From Deltaproteobacteria bacterium (lineage in GTDB: Bacteria; Desulfobacterota; Desulfomonilia; UBA1062), in contig JAKQBR010000401.1 in NCBI GenBank assembly GCA_029574005.1, positions 1 through 33,020 on the forward strand: a stretch of 33,020 nucleotides of DNA, in the 5' to 3' direction. Made by a program: the position numbers and the translations under genes. The notes below the pieces were generated by a model. That model was given only the letters and a program-made list of their open reading frames with translations, searched no databases and was not told the origin of the DNA. Positions 9,681 through 17,570 of this stretch are shown piece by piece. Within the stretch, counting starts at the first letter, position 1. Every line of letters starts with the position of its first letter.

Positions 9681-10912
9681 TTGCCCCCTACGTATCGGTC
9701 CACAATTTGCTGCGCCAGTTCCGGGCCGCCCTGCTCTTTAAGAAATCAACCGGCTGGCGACATTTCCCGGATTGGCTTGCCCGCAATGCCTGGCACTCGA
9801 TCCCGGTGGCCGCCGGCGCGGTGGGCATGGGCTGCATCGGGTTCGGGACGCATGCGGTGTGGGAAGTGACCGAGGCCTGCAACCTGCGCTGCCGCCACTG
9901 CCATGCCACCAGCAGCACGGCTTCTCCGGATGAACTAGACACCCGGGAAGGTTTCCATCTCCTGGAGCAGATCGCCGGTTTGAGGGGCTTTCAGATGCTG
10001 GCCTTTTCCGGCGGAGAGCCGCTGGTGAGGAAGGATATCGACGACCTCTTGGCCTACAGCAAAAAACAGGGTTTGGTCAATGTGATCGCCACCAACGGGA
10101 CGCTGATCGACTACGCACGAGCCAAGGCGCTTAAAGAATTGGGCGTCAAGGGCGTGGCCGTGAGCTTCGACTCCACCGATCCGGCCATCCACAACCATAT
10201 CCGGCAGAGCCCCACGGCCTTCGAGCGTGCGATGCGCGGGATCGAGGCCTGCCGCAGGGCCGGCATGGTCATCCAGCTCAACTATACGGCCATGAAGGAG
10301 AACATCCGGACGTTACCGGAGGTGGTGCGCTTCGCCCATGAGATACACGCCGATATCATGCTATGCTACCAGCTCGTGCCCATGGGCCGGGGCGGCGCCA
10401 TCGCCGCGTCGGCGTTGTCGCCCGAGGAGAACCGCGCCCTGATGTGCACGGTCAGGGCATTACAGAAGAACGCCATCACCATCGTCGAGCCGGTGGCCGG
10501 ACCTCAGTACTGGAGCCATCTCTTGGACCGCGACCACACCGATCCCAAAAAGCTCATCCGCAAAAGCGCGTTTCATGGCTGTGCCGCGGGCTGGGGCCTC
10601 ATCTATGTCAAGCCCCAGGGCGATGTCTGGCCCTGCCCGTTCGTGCCGATCAGCGGCGGCAACATCAGGAACATGGCGCTCAAGGATATTCACCGGGGAA
10701 GCGACATCTTCTGCAAGCTCTCGAACCGGGACAACCTCAAGGGCAAGTGCGGCGAGTGCGAGAACCGGCACATCTGCGGCGGCTGCCGGGGCAAGGCCTA
10801 TGCAGCCTGCGGCGATGCCCTTGAAGCCGATCCCACCTGTTACCTGCATTACCAGGCCATGCCCGAATACCTCGCCTGGATGCAAACCGGCACCCCGGCC
10901 CAGGGATCGTAG
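9674..10912 (+). CDS. Radical SAM protein with SPASM-type C-terminal Cys cluster
   Basis: VTEACNLRCRHCHATSS (CxxxCxxC), LAFSGGEPLVRKDI, and C-terminal CAAGWGLIYVKPQGDVWPCPF...CGECENRHICGGCRGKAYAACGD. ATG overlaps the ubiA-like stop by 7 nt. Confidence 0.9.
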   Translation: MVVAPYVSVHNLLRQFRAALLFKKSTGWRHFPDWLARNAWHSIPVAAGAVGMGCIGFGTHAVWEVTEACNLRCRHCHATSSTASPDELDTREGFHLLEQIAGLRGFQMLAFSGGEPLVRKDIDDLLAYSKKQGLVNVIATNGTLIDYARAKALKELGVKGVAVSFDSTDPAIHNHIRQSPTAFERAMRGIEACRRAGMVIQLNYTAMKENIRTLPEVVRFAHEIHADIMLCYQLVPMGRGGAIAASALSPEENRALMCTVRALQKNAITIVEPVAGPQYWSHLLDRDHTDPKKLIRKSAFHGCAAGWGLIYVKPQGDVWPCPFVPISGGNIRNMALKDIHRGSDIFCKLSNRDNLKGKCGECENRHICGGCRGKAYAACGDALEADPTCYLHYQAMPEYLAWMQTGTPAQGS

Positions 10913-10945
10913 CACCCGGGTATTGTCCTTGGCGCACTTTTCCAT

Positions 10946-10977
10946 TTGACAAAAGCGGCGCGATACGGTTGTATGTT
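10946..10977 (+). promoter_or_regulatory. Candidate promoter for the Trp leader / ior-liv-paaK operon
   Basis: Perfect -35 TTGACA (10946-10951); possible -10 TTGTAT (10969-10974, 17 nt spacer) or TATGTT (10972-10977, 20 nt spacer). Implied start is very close to leader ATG 10983. Confidence 0.4.
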
Positions 10978-10982
10978 CTTCC

Positions 10983-11033
10983 ATGAAGAAACATGACGGT
11001 CGACTCTCCTGGTGGCGTAGCACTGACGCATAA
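10983..11033 (+). CDS. Putative trp-type leader peptide MKKHDGRLSWWRSTDA
   Basis: ATG AAG AAA CAT GAC GGT CGA CTC TCC TGG TGG CGT AGC ACT GAC GCA TAA. Tandem Trp codons at 11010-11015; WWR core resembles E. coli TrpL (...GWWRTS). No clear Shine-Dalgarno. Too short for the ORF track. Confidence 0.75.
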   Translation: MKKHDGRLSWWRSTDA

Positions 11034-11088
11034 GGGGTCGACGAGTGCGGCAATGACGGGCAAGGCGACCTCAAGGTCGCCTTTTTTT
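10999..11088 (+). promoter_or_regulatory. Putative transcription attenuator (regions 1-4)
   Basis: 1:2 protector: GTCGAC 10999-11004 with GTCGAC 11037-11042 plus TCCT 11007-11010 with AGGG 11033-11036. 2:3 antiterminator: GGGGTCG 11034-11040 with CGACCTC 11066-11072 (7 bp, one G-U). 3:4 terminator: GGCGACC 11064-11070 with GGTCGCC 11075-11081. The pairings are mutually exclusive. Confidence 0.75.
11064..11088 (+). terminator. Intrinsic terminator (3:4 hairpin of the attenuator)
   Basis: GGCGACC-TCAA-GGTCGCC followed immediately by TTTTTTT (11082-11088). Confidence 0.9.
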
Positions 11089-11138
11089 ATTGCACCGGGG
11101 CTGAATCACCAACGAGATGGGCACCACATGAGGACACA

Positions 11139-12950
11139 ATGAACGGTTCGAAGATCCTGCTCGGCAACGAGGCGATCGCCTACGGCATCCTGGCCGCCGG
11201 CGCCGGCGTGGTGGCGTCCTATCCCGGGACGCCCGCATCCGAAATCTGCGAGACGGCCTTCAGCGCGGTCAAGGCGCACGGACTGCCCGTGCACGTGGAG
11301 TGGTCCATCAACGAGAAGACCGCCTTCGAGGTGGCCTACGCCAATGCCATTGCCGGCCGGCGTTCGGCCGTGGCCATGAAGCAGGTGGGCTTCAACGTGG
11401 CATCTGACCCGGCCATGAGCGCGGCCTACATGGGCACCGCCGGCGGCATGCTCATCATCGTGGCCGACGACCCGGGGCCGCACTCCTCCCAGACCGAGCA
11501 GGACACCCGCCTCTTCGCCCAGTTCGCCAAGCTGCCGGTCCTCGACCCCAGCAGCCCGGCCGAGGCCCTGCGCATGACGATCGAGGGCTTCGCCTTTTCC
11601 GAGGAGTTCCACACGGCCGTAATTTTGAGGCCGACCACGCGCGTCTGCCATGCGCGCCAGCTCGTGGAGGTCCCTGCCTTTCAATCCGCGAAACAGGCCG
11701 AACCGGTCTTCCACAAGGACCCGGCGCGCTGGGCCGCCACGCCCGGCCCCCGTCTGGCTCTCCACCACGAGCTCAACGCCAAGATCGCGGCCTTGATGCG
11801 CCACCCCTGGGCCAAACCACGGCTCACCATGGGCACCGGCGCCGAAACAATCGCGGTCGTGGCCTCGGGCGTGGCCCATGCCTACCTGCTCGATGTCCTG
11901 ACCGGCTTCAAGCGCTGGAAGGATATGTGCCTCTACAAGGTGGACATGCCCTGGCCCATGGACCCGGCCGAGCTGGCTAGCCTGGCCGAGAGGCACGCGA
12001 CCGTGCTCGTCGTGGAGGAGACCGAGCCGGTCATCGAGCAGCAGTTCCCCTGCCGCGCCAGGGTGCGCGGACGGATGGACGGCACCGTGCCGAACGCGGG
12101 TGAACTGAACCCCGAGATCGTGATGGCACTCCTGGATACGGTGAGCGGCGGCAGCCCTCAAGGCGAGGCCATTGAGGCGCGCAAGGGCCGGCGTCCCTCG
12201 CTGTGCGCGGGCTGCTCGCACCGCGGGGCCTTCTTTGCCGTCAAGCGCGCCCTGCCCAAGGGGATCTACACCTCGGACATCGGCTGCTATACCCTGGGGC
12301 TCAACCTGGGCGCCGTTGACACCTGCCTGTGCATGGGCGCGGCCGTGTCGCAGGCCGCGGGCTTCTACCACGCCTTCAAGCACACCCCTTCCCCGCCGCC
12401 CATCGCGGCCATCATCGGCGACTCCACCTATTTCCATGCCGGCATCCCGCCCACCATCAATGCCCTGGTCACGGGTGCGCGCTTCGTGCTGGTGATCCTG
12501 GACAACGCCACCACGGCCATGACCGGCCACCAGCCGACCCCGGCCACCGGAGGGGTGACGAGCGACTATGAGGGCCGGACGCTTCAGCTCGAAGAGGTCC
12601 TCACGGGCTGCGGGGTGCGCACGATCGTCACCCACGACCCCTACGACATCCCGGGCTTTACCCAGGCGGTCAGGCAGGCCTATGCCCGCAGCGCGGATGA
12701 AGGTGTCGCGGCCGTCATCGCCCGGCACCCCTGCATCCGCGACCGGCAGGCCCTGGCCCGCCAGGCCTCCTTCACCATGTCCGTGACGGACGCGTGCACC
12801 CTGTGCGGCTACTGCGTCAAGGAATTCGAATGCCCGGCGCTCATCCCGGGCGAAGAAAAGATGACCATCGAGCGGGGCCTGTGCATCGGGTGCGGCGTGT
12901 GCGTGCACGCCTGCCCGAGGCACGCCATCGTGGCTGGAAGCAAGGCATGA
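11139..12950 (+). CDS. iorA: Indolepyruvate:ferredoxin oxidoreductase alpha subunit
   Basis: LLGNEAIAYGILAAGAGVVASYPGTPASEI...CAGCSHRGAFFAVKRAL...DIGCYTLG...GDSTYFHAGIPPTINALVTGARFVLVILDNATTAMTGHQPTP (TPP site) and C-terminal ferredoxin CTLCGYCVKEFECPAL...CIGCGVCVHACP. AGGA upstream of ATG. Confidence 0.95.
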   Translation: MNGSKILLGNEAIAYGILAAGAGVVASYPGTPASEICETAFSAVKAHGLPVHVEWSINEKTAFEVAYANAIAGRRSAVAMKQVGFNVASDPAMSAAYMGTAGGMLIIVADDPGPHSSQTEQDTRLFAQFAKLPVLDPSSPAEALRMTIEGFAFSEEFHTAVILRPTTRVCHARQLVEVPAFQSAKQAEPVFHKDPARWAATPGPRLALHHELNAKIAALMRHPWAKPRLTMGTGAETIAVVASGVAHAYLLDVLTGFKRWKDMCLYKVDMPWPMDPAELASLAERHATVLVVEETEPVIEQQFPCRARVRGRMDGTVPNAGELNPEIVMALLDTVSGGSPQGEAIEARKGRRPSLCAGCSHRGAFFAVKRALPKGIYTSDIGCYTLGLNLGAVDTCLCMGAAVSQAAGFYHAFKHTPSPPPIAAIIGDSTYFHAGIPPTINALVTGARFVLVILDNATTAMTGHQPTPATGGVTSDYEGRTLQLEEVLTGCGVRTIVTHDPYDIPGFTQAVRQAYARSADEGVAAVIARHPCIRDRQALARQASFTMSVTDACTLCGYCVKEFECPALIPGEEKMTIERGLCIGCGVCVHACPRHAIVAGSKA

Positions 12951-13804
12951 ACGCGCTGCTCCAGTACCTGCTCACCGGGATCGGCGTCGGGACGCTCTAT
13001 AGCCTGATCGCCGCCGGGTTCTGCCTGACCTACAATACGAGCGGCATCATCAATTTCGCCCAGGGCGAGTTCGTGATGCTGGGCGGCATGCTCTCGGTGT
13101 GGCTGCACCAGTTCCAGGGCCTGCCCCTGCCGATGTCCATGCTCCTGGCCATCGGCCTGACCGCCCTGGCCGGCACGGCCGTGGAGCGCCTGGCCATTCG
13201 CCCCGCGCGCGGCTCCGGTCTGACCACGCTCATCATCATCACCATCGGGGTCTCGTTCATCCTCAAGGCCCTGGTGGGGGTCGTCACCAAGGACGAGTTC
13301 CAGCTGCCGGCCCTGCCCGGACCGACGGCCGTGGCGGTGCTGGGGGCCACGATCACGGTCCAGACGCTCTGGATCCTCGCCCTGGGCGCCGCAATCGTGC
13401 TGGCCCTGGGCCTGTTCCTGAAGTACACTTTGCTCGGCACGACGCTGCGCGCCATGGCCGAAGACCGGCAGGCCATCCGCAACCTGGGCGTGGACTCGCA
13501 GGCCTTGCCGGTCCTGGCCTTCGGCATGAGCGCCGCCATCGGCGCCGCGGCCGGGGTGCTCATCACCCCGCTCACCCAGATGAGCTGGCTCAAGGGCACC
13601 GAGCTGGGCCTCAAGGGTTTCTGCGCCGCGGTGCTGGGCGGCATGGGCAGCCTGCCCGGCGCGGTGGTGGGCGGCCTGGTGATCGGCATCGCCGAGACCT
13701 GCGGCAGCGCCGTGTTCTCGGGCTACAAGGAGGTCATCGCCTTCGCCCTGGTGCTCGCCATCCTCTACACCCGGCCGCAGGGCATCCTAGGGGGGCGGCT
13801 GTGA
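12947..13804 (+). CDS. livH: Branched-chain amino acid-type ABC transporter permease (LivH family)
   Basis: MNALLQYLLTGIGVGTLYSLIAAGFCLTYNTSGIINFAQGEFVMLGGMLSVWL...; ATG overlaps iorA stop (ATGA); the longer ORF from 12794 reads through iorA out of frame. Confidence 0.93.
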   Translation: MNALLQYLLTGIGVGTLYSLIAAGFCLTYNTSGIINFAQGEFVMLGGMLSVWLHQFQGLPLPMSMLLAIGLTALAGTAVERLAIRPARGSGLTTLIIITIGVSFILKALVGVVTKDEFQLPALPGPTAVAVLGATITVQTLWILALGAAIVLALGLFLKYTLLGTTLRAMAEDRQAIRNLGVDSQALPVLAFGMSAAIGAAAGVLITPLTQMSWLKGTELGLKGFCAAVLGGMGSLPGAVVGGLVIGIAETCGSAVFSGYKEVIAFALVLAILYTRPQGILGGRL

Positions 13805-14760
13805 AAAGGCTTTTCCTCCTGGTGGCGCTCGTGTGCGCGCCGGTGCTGCTCTTCCGGGGAGAGCTGACCTATTACCTCTCGCTCATGACCATGGCCGGCA
13901 TCAGCGCCATCGTGGCTATCAGCCTCAACCTCCTCTTGGGCTACACGGGCCAGATCTCGCTCTGCCATGCGGCCTTCTTCGGCCTGGGCGCCTATGCCGC
14001 GGCCATCACAAGCGTCAACTTCGGCCTCAATCCCTGGCTCGGGCTGTCATTCTCCGGGGTGCTCCCGGCCGGCGTGGCCGTGCTGGTGGGCCTCCCCACC
14101 GTGCGGCTCAAGGAGCACTACCTGGCCATGGCCACGCTCGGCATCGGCGTGATCGTGTATGCGTCTCTCAGGGCCGACCCGTTTGGCGCCACCGGCGGTC
14201 CGGGCGGCATCTTCGCCATCCCCGCGCTTGAGCTCCTGGGCGTAAAGGTGGACAGCGATGTCAGCCGCCATGTCCTGGTCGCGGCCGTGCTGATCATTGT
14301 GTATGTCCTGTGCGAGTCCCTGATCCGCTCGCGCTTCGGGGCCCTCATGCAGGCCGTGCATGCCAGCCCCAAGGCCGTGTCATCGCTGGGCATCGACCTC
14401 GAGGCCGCCAAGCTCAAGGTCTTTGTTTTAAGCGCCTCTTTGGCCGGCCTGGCGGGCGGGCTCTACTGCTTCTGTTCGCCTTTGGCCTACATCAACCCCG
14501 ACGATGTGGCCTCGGTCATGCTCTCGGTCAAGTTCATCGTCATGGTGGTGATAGGCGGCTCCATGAGCCTTTTGGGCGGGGTCGTCGGCGCCTTGGTCGT
14601 CGTCTGGCTGCCCGAGCTCCTGCGGGCGTCATCCGCCTGGGTGCCGCTCGTCAATCCGACCGATCTCGAGGCCGTCATCTACGGGGTGGTGCTGATCGCC
14701 ACGCTCATCTATGCACCGCAGGGGCTCATCAGGCCAGGAGGCTCCCATGCTCAGGGTTGA
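13801..14760 (+). CDS. livM: Branched-chain amino acid-type ABC transporter permease (LivM family)
   Basis: GTG start at 13801 overlaps livH stop; ISLNLLLGYTGQISLCHAAFFGLGAYAAAI...LKEHYLAMATLGIGVI...GATGGPGGI. Confidence 0.93.
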   Translation: MKRLFLLVALVCAPVLLFRGELTYYLSLMTMAGISAIVAISLNLLLGYTGQISLCHAAFFGLGAYAAAITSVNFGLNPWLGLSFSGVLPAGVAVLVGLPTVRLKEHYLAMATLGIGVIVYASLRADPFGATGGPGGIFAIPALELLGVKVDSDVSRHVLVAAVLIIVYVLCESLIRSRFGALMQAVHASPKAVSSLGIDLEAAKLKVFVLSASLAGLAGGLYCFCSPLAYINPDDVASVMLSVKFIVMVVIGGSMSLLGGVVGALVVVWLPELLRASSAWVPLVNPTDLEAVIYGVVLIATLIYAPQGLIRPGGSHAQG

Positions 14761-15496
14761 AGGCCTGTCCAAGACGTTTTACAAGCTCAAGGCCGTGGAC
14801 AGCCTGGAGCTTACCGTAAGAGAAGGCGGCATCACGGCCCTGATCGGGCCCAACGGCGCGGGCAAGACCACCACCTTCAACATGATCACGGGCTTCTTGA
14901 GGCCCGACCGCGGCCGCATCCGGTTCGAAGGCAAGGATATCACGCACCGGCGCCCGCACGGCGTGGCCCGTCTGGGATGCATCCGCACCTTCCAGGGCGT
15001 GGAGGCCTTTACCGGCATGAGCGTGCTGGACAACGTCCTGATCGGCGCCAGCCGCGCCTACTGCCACCGCATCCTGCCAGCCCTGGCGCGCACGCCCGGC
15101 TACCGCCGGCGCGAACGGCAGGCGCGCGCTGAGGCCATGGCCGCACTCGAGCTGGTCGGTCTGGATGGAGCGGCCGGCTTACCCGTAGGGGCTCTGGGGT
15201 TCGGACAACTCCGGCTCATGGAGATCGCGCGGGCCCTGGCGGCTTCCCCCAGGATCCTGCTCCTGGACGAACCCGGGGCCGGGCTCAACTCGCGCGAGGT
15301 GGAGGACCTGGCGGCACTCCTCAAACGCTTGAACGGCCGCGGCCTCACCATCTTCATCATCGACCACGACATGCAGCTCATCATGGAGATCTCGGATACG
15401 GTGATCGTCATGGACCGCGGGGCCTGCATCGCCCAGGGCACGCCCAAAGAGATCCAGACCGACCAGGCGGTGATCGCCGCCTACCTGGGGGGCTAA
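14747..15496 (+). CDS. livG: Branched-chain amino acid-type ABC transporter ATPase (LivG family)
   Basis: MLRVEGLSKTFYKLKAVDSLELTV...GPNGAGKTTTFNMITGFLRPDRG (Walker A), ILLLDEPGAGL (Walker B). Confidence 0.93.
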   Translation: MLRVEGLSKTFYKLKAVDSLELTVREGGITALIGPNGAGKTTTFNMITGFLRPDRGRIRFEGKDITHRRPHGVARLGCIRTFQGVEAFTGMSVLDNVLIGASRAYCHRILPALARTPGYRRRERQARAEAMAALELVGLDGAAGLPVGALGFGQLRLMEIARALAASPRILLLDEPGAGLNSREVEDLAALLKRLNGRGLTIFIIDHDMQLIMEISDTVIVMDRGACIAQGTPKEIQTDQAVIAAYLGG

Positions 15497-15500
15497 AACG

Positions 15501-16244
15501 GTGCTCAGGCTGACAAACGTCAACACCTACTACGGGGCGCTGCACATCCTCAAGAACATCTCGCTGCACGTCGGTGCTTCCGAGATCGTGGTGGTCTTCG
15601 GGGCCAACGGCTCGGGCAAGTCCACCCTGCTCAAGTCCATCGCCGGCATCATCCCCTTCCGGGGAGGCGAGATCGTTCTGGATCAAAAGCCGCTCGCCGC
15701 GCAGGGTCCGGCCGAGGCCATCCGGCAGGGGGTGGCGCTGGTGCCCGAAGACCGCGGGCTCTTCAGGACCCTGACCGTGCGCGAAAACATCGCCATGGCC
15801 CTGGCCCACCGGGGACTCTGCCTAGGCCCCAGGGGAAAGGCCCTGATTGAGGAGAGCCTGGCCGTGTTCCCGGCCCTGGCCGAGCGGGCCAGCCAGCTCG
15901 CCGGGACGCTCTCGGGCGGGGAGCAGCAGATGCTCGCCATCGCCCGCGCGCTTGCCACGCGTCCGCGGCTGCTGCTCTTGGACGAGCTCTCCAGCGGTCT
16001 TGCGCCGGCCATCATAACGATGATATTGGAACGCCTGCGCTCCTTGCGCGCCGAGCAGGGCACCGCCATCCTCCTGGTCGAGCAGAATGGCCGGCTGGCC
16101 CTGGACATCGCCGAGAGGGGGTATGTGATGGAGACGGGCAAGGTGGTGTTCAGCGGGAGCGCCGCCGACCTGAAGGACAATCCCGAGATCGTGCGCGCCT
16201 ATCTCGGCCAGGCAGGGGGGAGAGATGTCTTCCGGACGCATTGA
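15501..16244 (+). CDS. livF: Branched-chain amino acid-type ABC transporter ATPase (LivF family)
   Basis: GTG start; FGANGSGKSTLLKSIAG (Walker A), LSGGEQQMLAIARAL, LLLLDELSSGLAP, LVEQNGRLALDIAERGYVMETGKVV. Confidence 0.93.
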   Translation: MLRLTNVNTYYGALHILKNISLHVGASEIVVVFGANGSGKSTLLKSIAGIIPFRGGEIVLDQKPLAAQGPAEAIRQGVALVPEDRGLFRTLTVRENIAMALAHRGLCLGPRGKALIEESLAVFPALAERASQLAGTLSGGEQQMLAIARALATRPRLLLLDELSSGLAPAIITMILERLRSLRAEQGTAILLVEQNGRLALDIAERGYVMETGKVVFSGSAADLKDNPEIVRAYLGQAGGRDVFRTH

Positions 16245-17538
16245 CGCCATCAACGCCGGGGATCAGCTGCGCCAGCTGCAGCTCGAAGGACTCCAGGCCA
16301 CGCTCAACCGGGCCTATCGGAACGTCAGCTACTACCACGAGCTCTTCAAGAAGCAGGGCCTCGTGCCCGAGGACTTGGGCACGCTTTCAGACCTAGAGCG
16401 CCTGCCCTTCACCACCAAGGAGACGCTGCGCGAAAACTACCCCTACGGACTCTTCGCGGTCAAGCTCTCCGAGATCATGCGCATCCATTCCTCGGCCGGC
16501 ACCACGGGCCACCCGACGGTGGCGGGCTTCAACCGCAACGACATGCGCCACTGGCGCGAGGTCAGCGGCCGCGTGCTTACACTGGCGGGCATCGGCCCCG
16601 GCGACATCGTGCACATCGCCTTCGGGTCGAGCTTCTTCACCGGCGGCGCCGGTCTGCACCACGGGGCCGAGGAACTCGGCGTGACCTTGATCCCCACCTC
16701 CAGCGTGGACCTGGAACGCCATGCGCGCATGATCATGGACTACGGCGCCACGGCCCTCATCGCCACGCCCTGCTATGCCCTGGCTTTCATGGAGACCTTC
16801 GAAGCCTTGGGTGTGGGCCCTGCGGAGATCCCGCTCAAGAAAGGGCTCTTAGGCGGCGAACCGTGGAGCGAGGACATGCGCGCGGCCATCGAGAAGGGGC
16901 TCGGCATCGAGGCCTATGACCACTACGGCCTGAGCGAGATCTACGGCTCGGCCGTGGCGGCCGAATGCCATAGCCGCAGCGGCCTGCACATCTTCGAGGA
17001 CCAGGTGATCCCGGAGGTCATCGACCCGGCCACGGGAGAAGTCCTGGGAGAAGGCCGGGAGGGCGAGCTCGTGCTGACCACCATCACCAAGGAGGCCATG
17101 CCGCTCATCCGCTACCGCACCGGCGACATCACGACCCTGATCGAGGGCGAGTGTGCCTGCGGCCTAGCCGTGCCGGGCCGGCGCATGGCGCGCATCGCTT
17201 CGCGCACGGACGACTCGATCGAGGTCTCCGGCATCGAGATCTCGGCCCGCATGATCGAGGACATCCTGACGCCCCTGGTGGGCGAGCGCCCCCGCTTCCA
17301 GGTGCTCGTCACCCGCGAAGGCACCAACGACATCGTGGAGGTGCACCTTGAGCTGCCCGAGGGCGGACCGGACGATTCCCGGGAGCGCCTGAAAGAAACC
17401 CTGGTGCACGCCGTGCGCGCCCAGCTCATCGATCTCTTGGGCTCGACGATCCGGCTCATCTGCGCCCCTCCCATGGGCCTTTCGGGCGTGGTGGAGCATC
17501 GCACCAAGATCATTGATCGCAGGTTCTTGAAACCGTGA
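16225..17538 (+). CDS. Phenylacetate-CoA ligase family protein (divergent copy)
   Basis: IMRIHSSAGTTGHPTVAGFN (AMP-binding P-loop), YDHYGLSEIYGSAVAAEC, YRTGDITTLIEGECACG. Starts inside the livF 3' end. Confidence 0.88.
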   Translation: MSSGRIDAINAGDQLRQLQLEGLQATLNRAYRNVSYYHELFKKQGLVPEDLGTLSDLERLPFTTKETLRENYPYGLFAVKLSEIMRIHSSAGTTGHPTVAGFNRNDMRHWREVSGRVLTLAGIGPGDIVHIAFGSSFFTGGAGLHHGAEELGVTLIPTSSVDLERHARMIMDYGATALIATPCYALAFMETFEALGVGPAEIPLKKGLLGGEPWSEDMRAAIEKGLGIEAYDHYGLSEIYGSAVAAECHSRSGLHIFEDQVIPEVIDPATGEVLGEGREGELVLTTITKEAMPLIRYRTGDITTLIEGECACGLAVPGRRMARIASRTDDSIEVSGIEISARMIEDILTPLVGERPRFQVLVTREGTNDIVEVHLELPEGGPDDSRERLKETLVHAVRAQLIDLLGSTIRLICAPPMGLSGVVEHRTKIIDRRFLKP

Positions 17539-17551
17539 GGGGGAACCCCTC
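17537..17551 (+). other. Intercistronic stem-loop upstream of livJ
   Basis: GAGGGG-GAA-CCCCTC directly at the paaK-like stop codon and before the AAGGAGG Shine-Dalgarno of livJ; no T-tract follows. Confidence 0.5.
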
Positions 17552-17570
17552 GTAAAAAAGGAGGATGGTT

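Noticed and set aside
10946-11088. Independent small RNA or metabolite riboswitch instead of an attenuator
   Set aside because: I could not match the sequence to a riboswitch consensus I know (c-di-GMP, cobalamin, fluoride, ZTP, SAH considered), and the Trp-codon ORF with ordered 1:2/2:3/3:4 pairing is a more specific explanation. Not formally excluded without an Rfam scan.
10993-11142. 49-codon ORF MTVDSPGGVALTHKGSTSAAMTGKATSRSPFFIAPGLNHQRDGHHMRTQ ending in ATGA at the iorA start
   Set aside because: Runs through the terminator hairpin and T-tract, no ribosome site or recognisable motif; the competing Trp leader frame explains the region better. Still worth checking by ribosome profiling.
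11106-12923. 605-aa minus-strand ORF
   Set aside because: Antisense shadow of iorA; low-complexity His/Gly/Arg-rich translation typical of GC-rich complementary frames.
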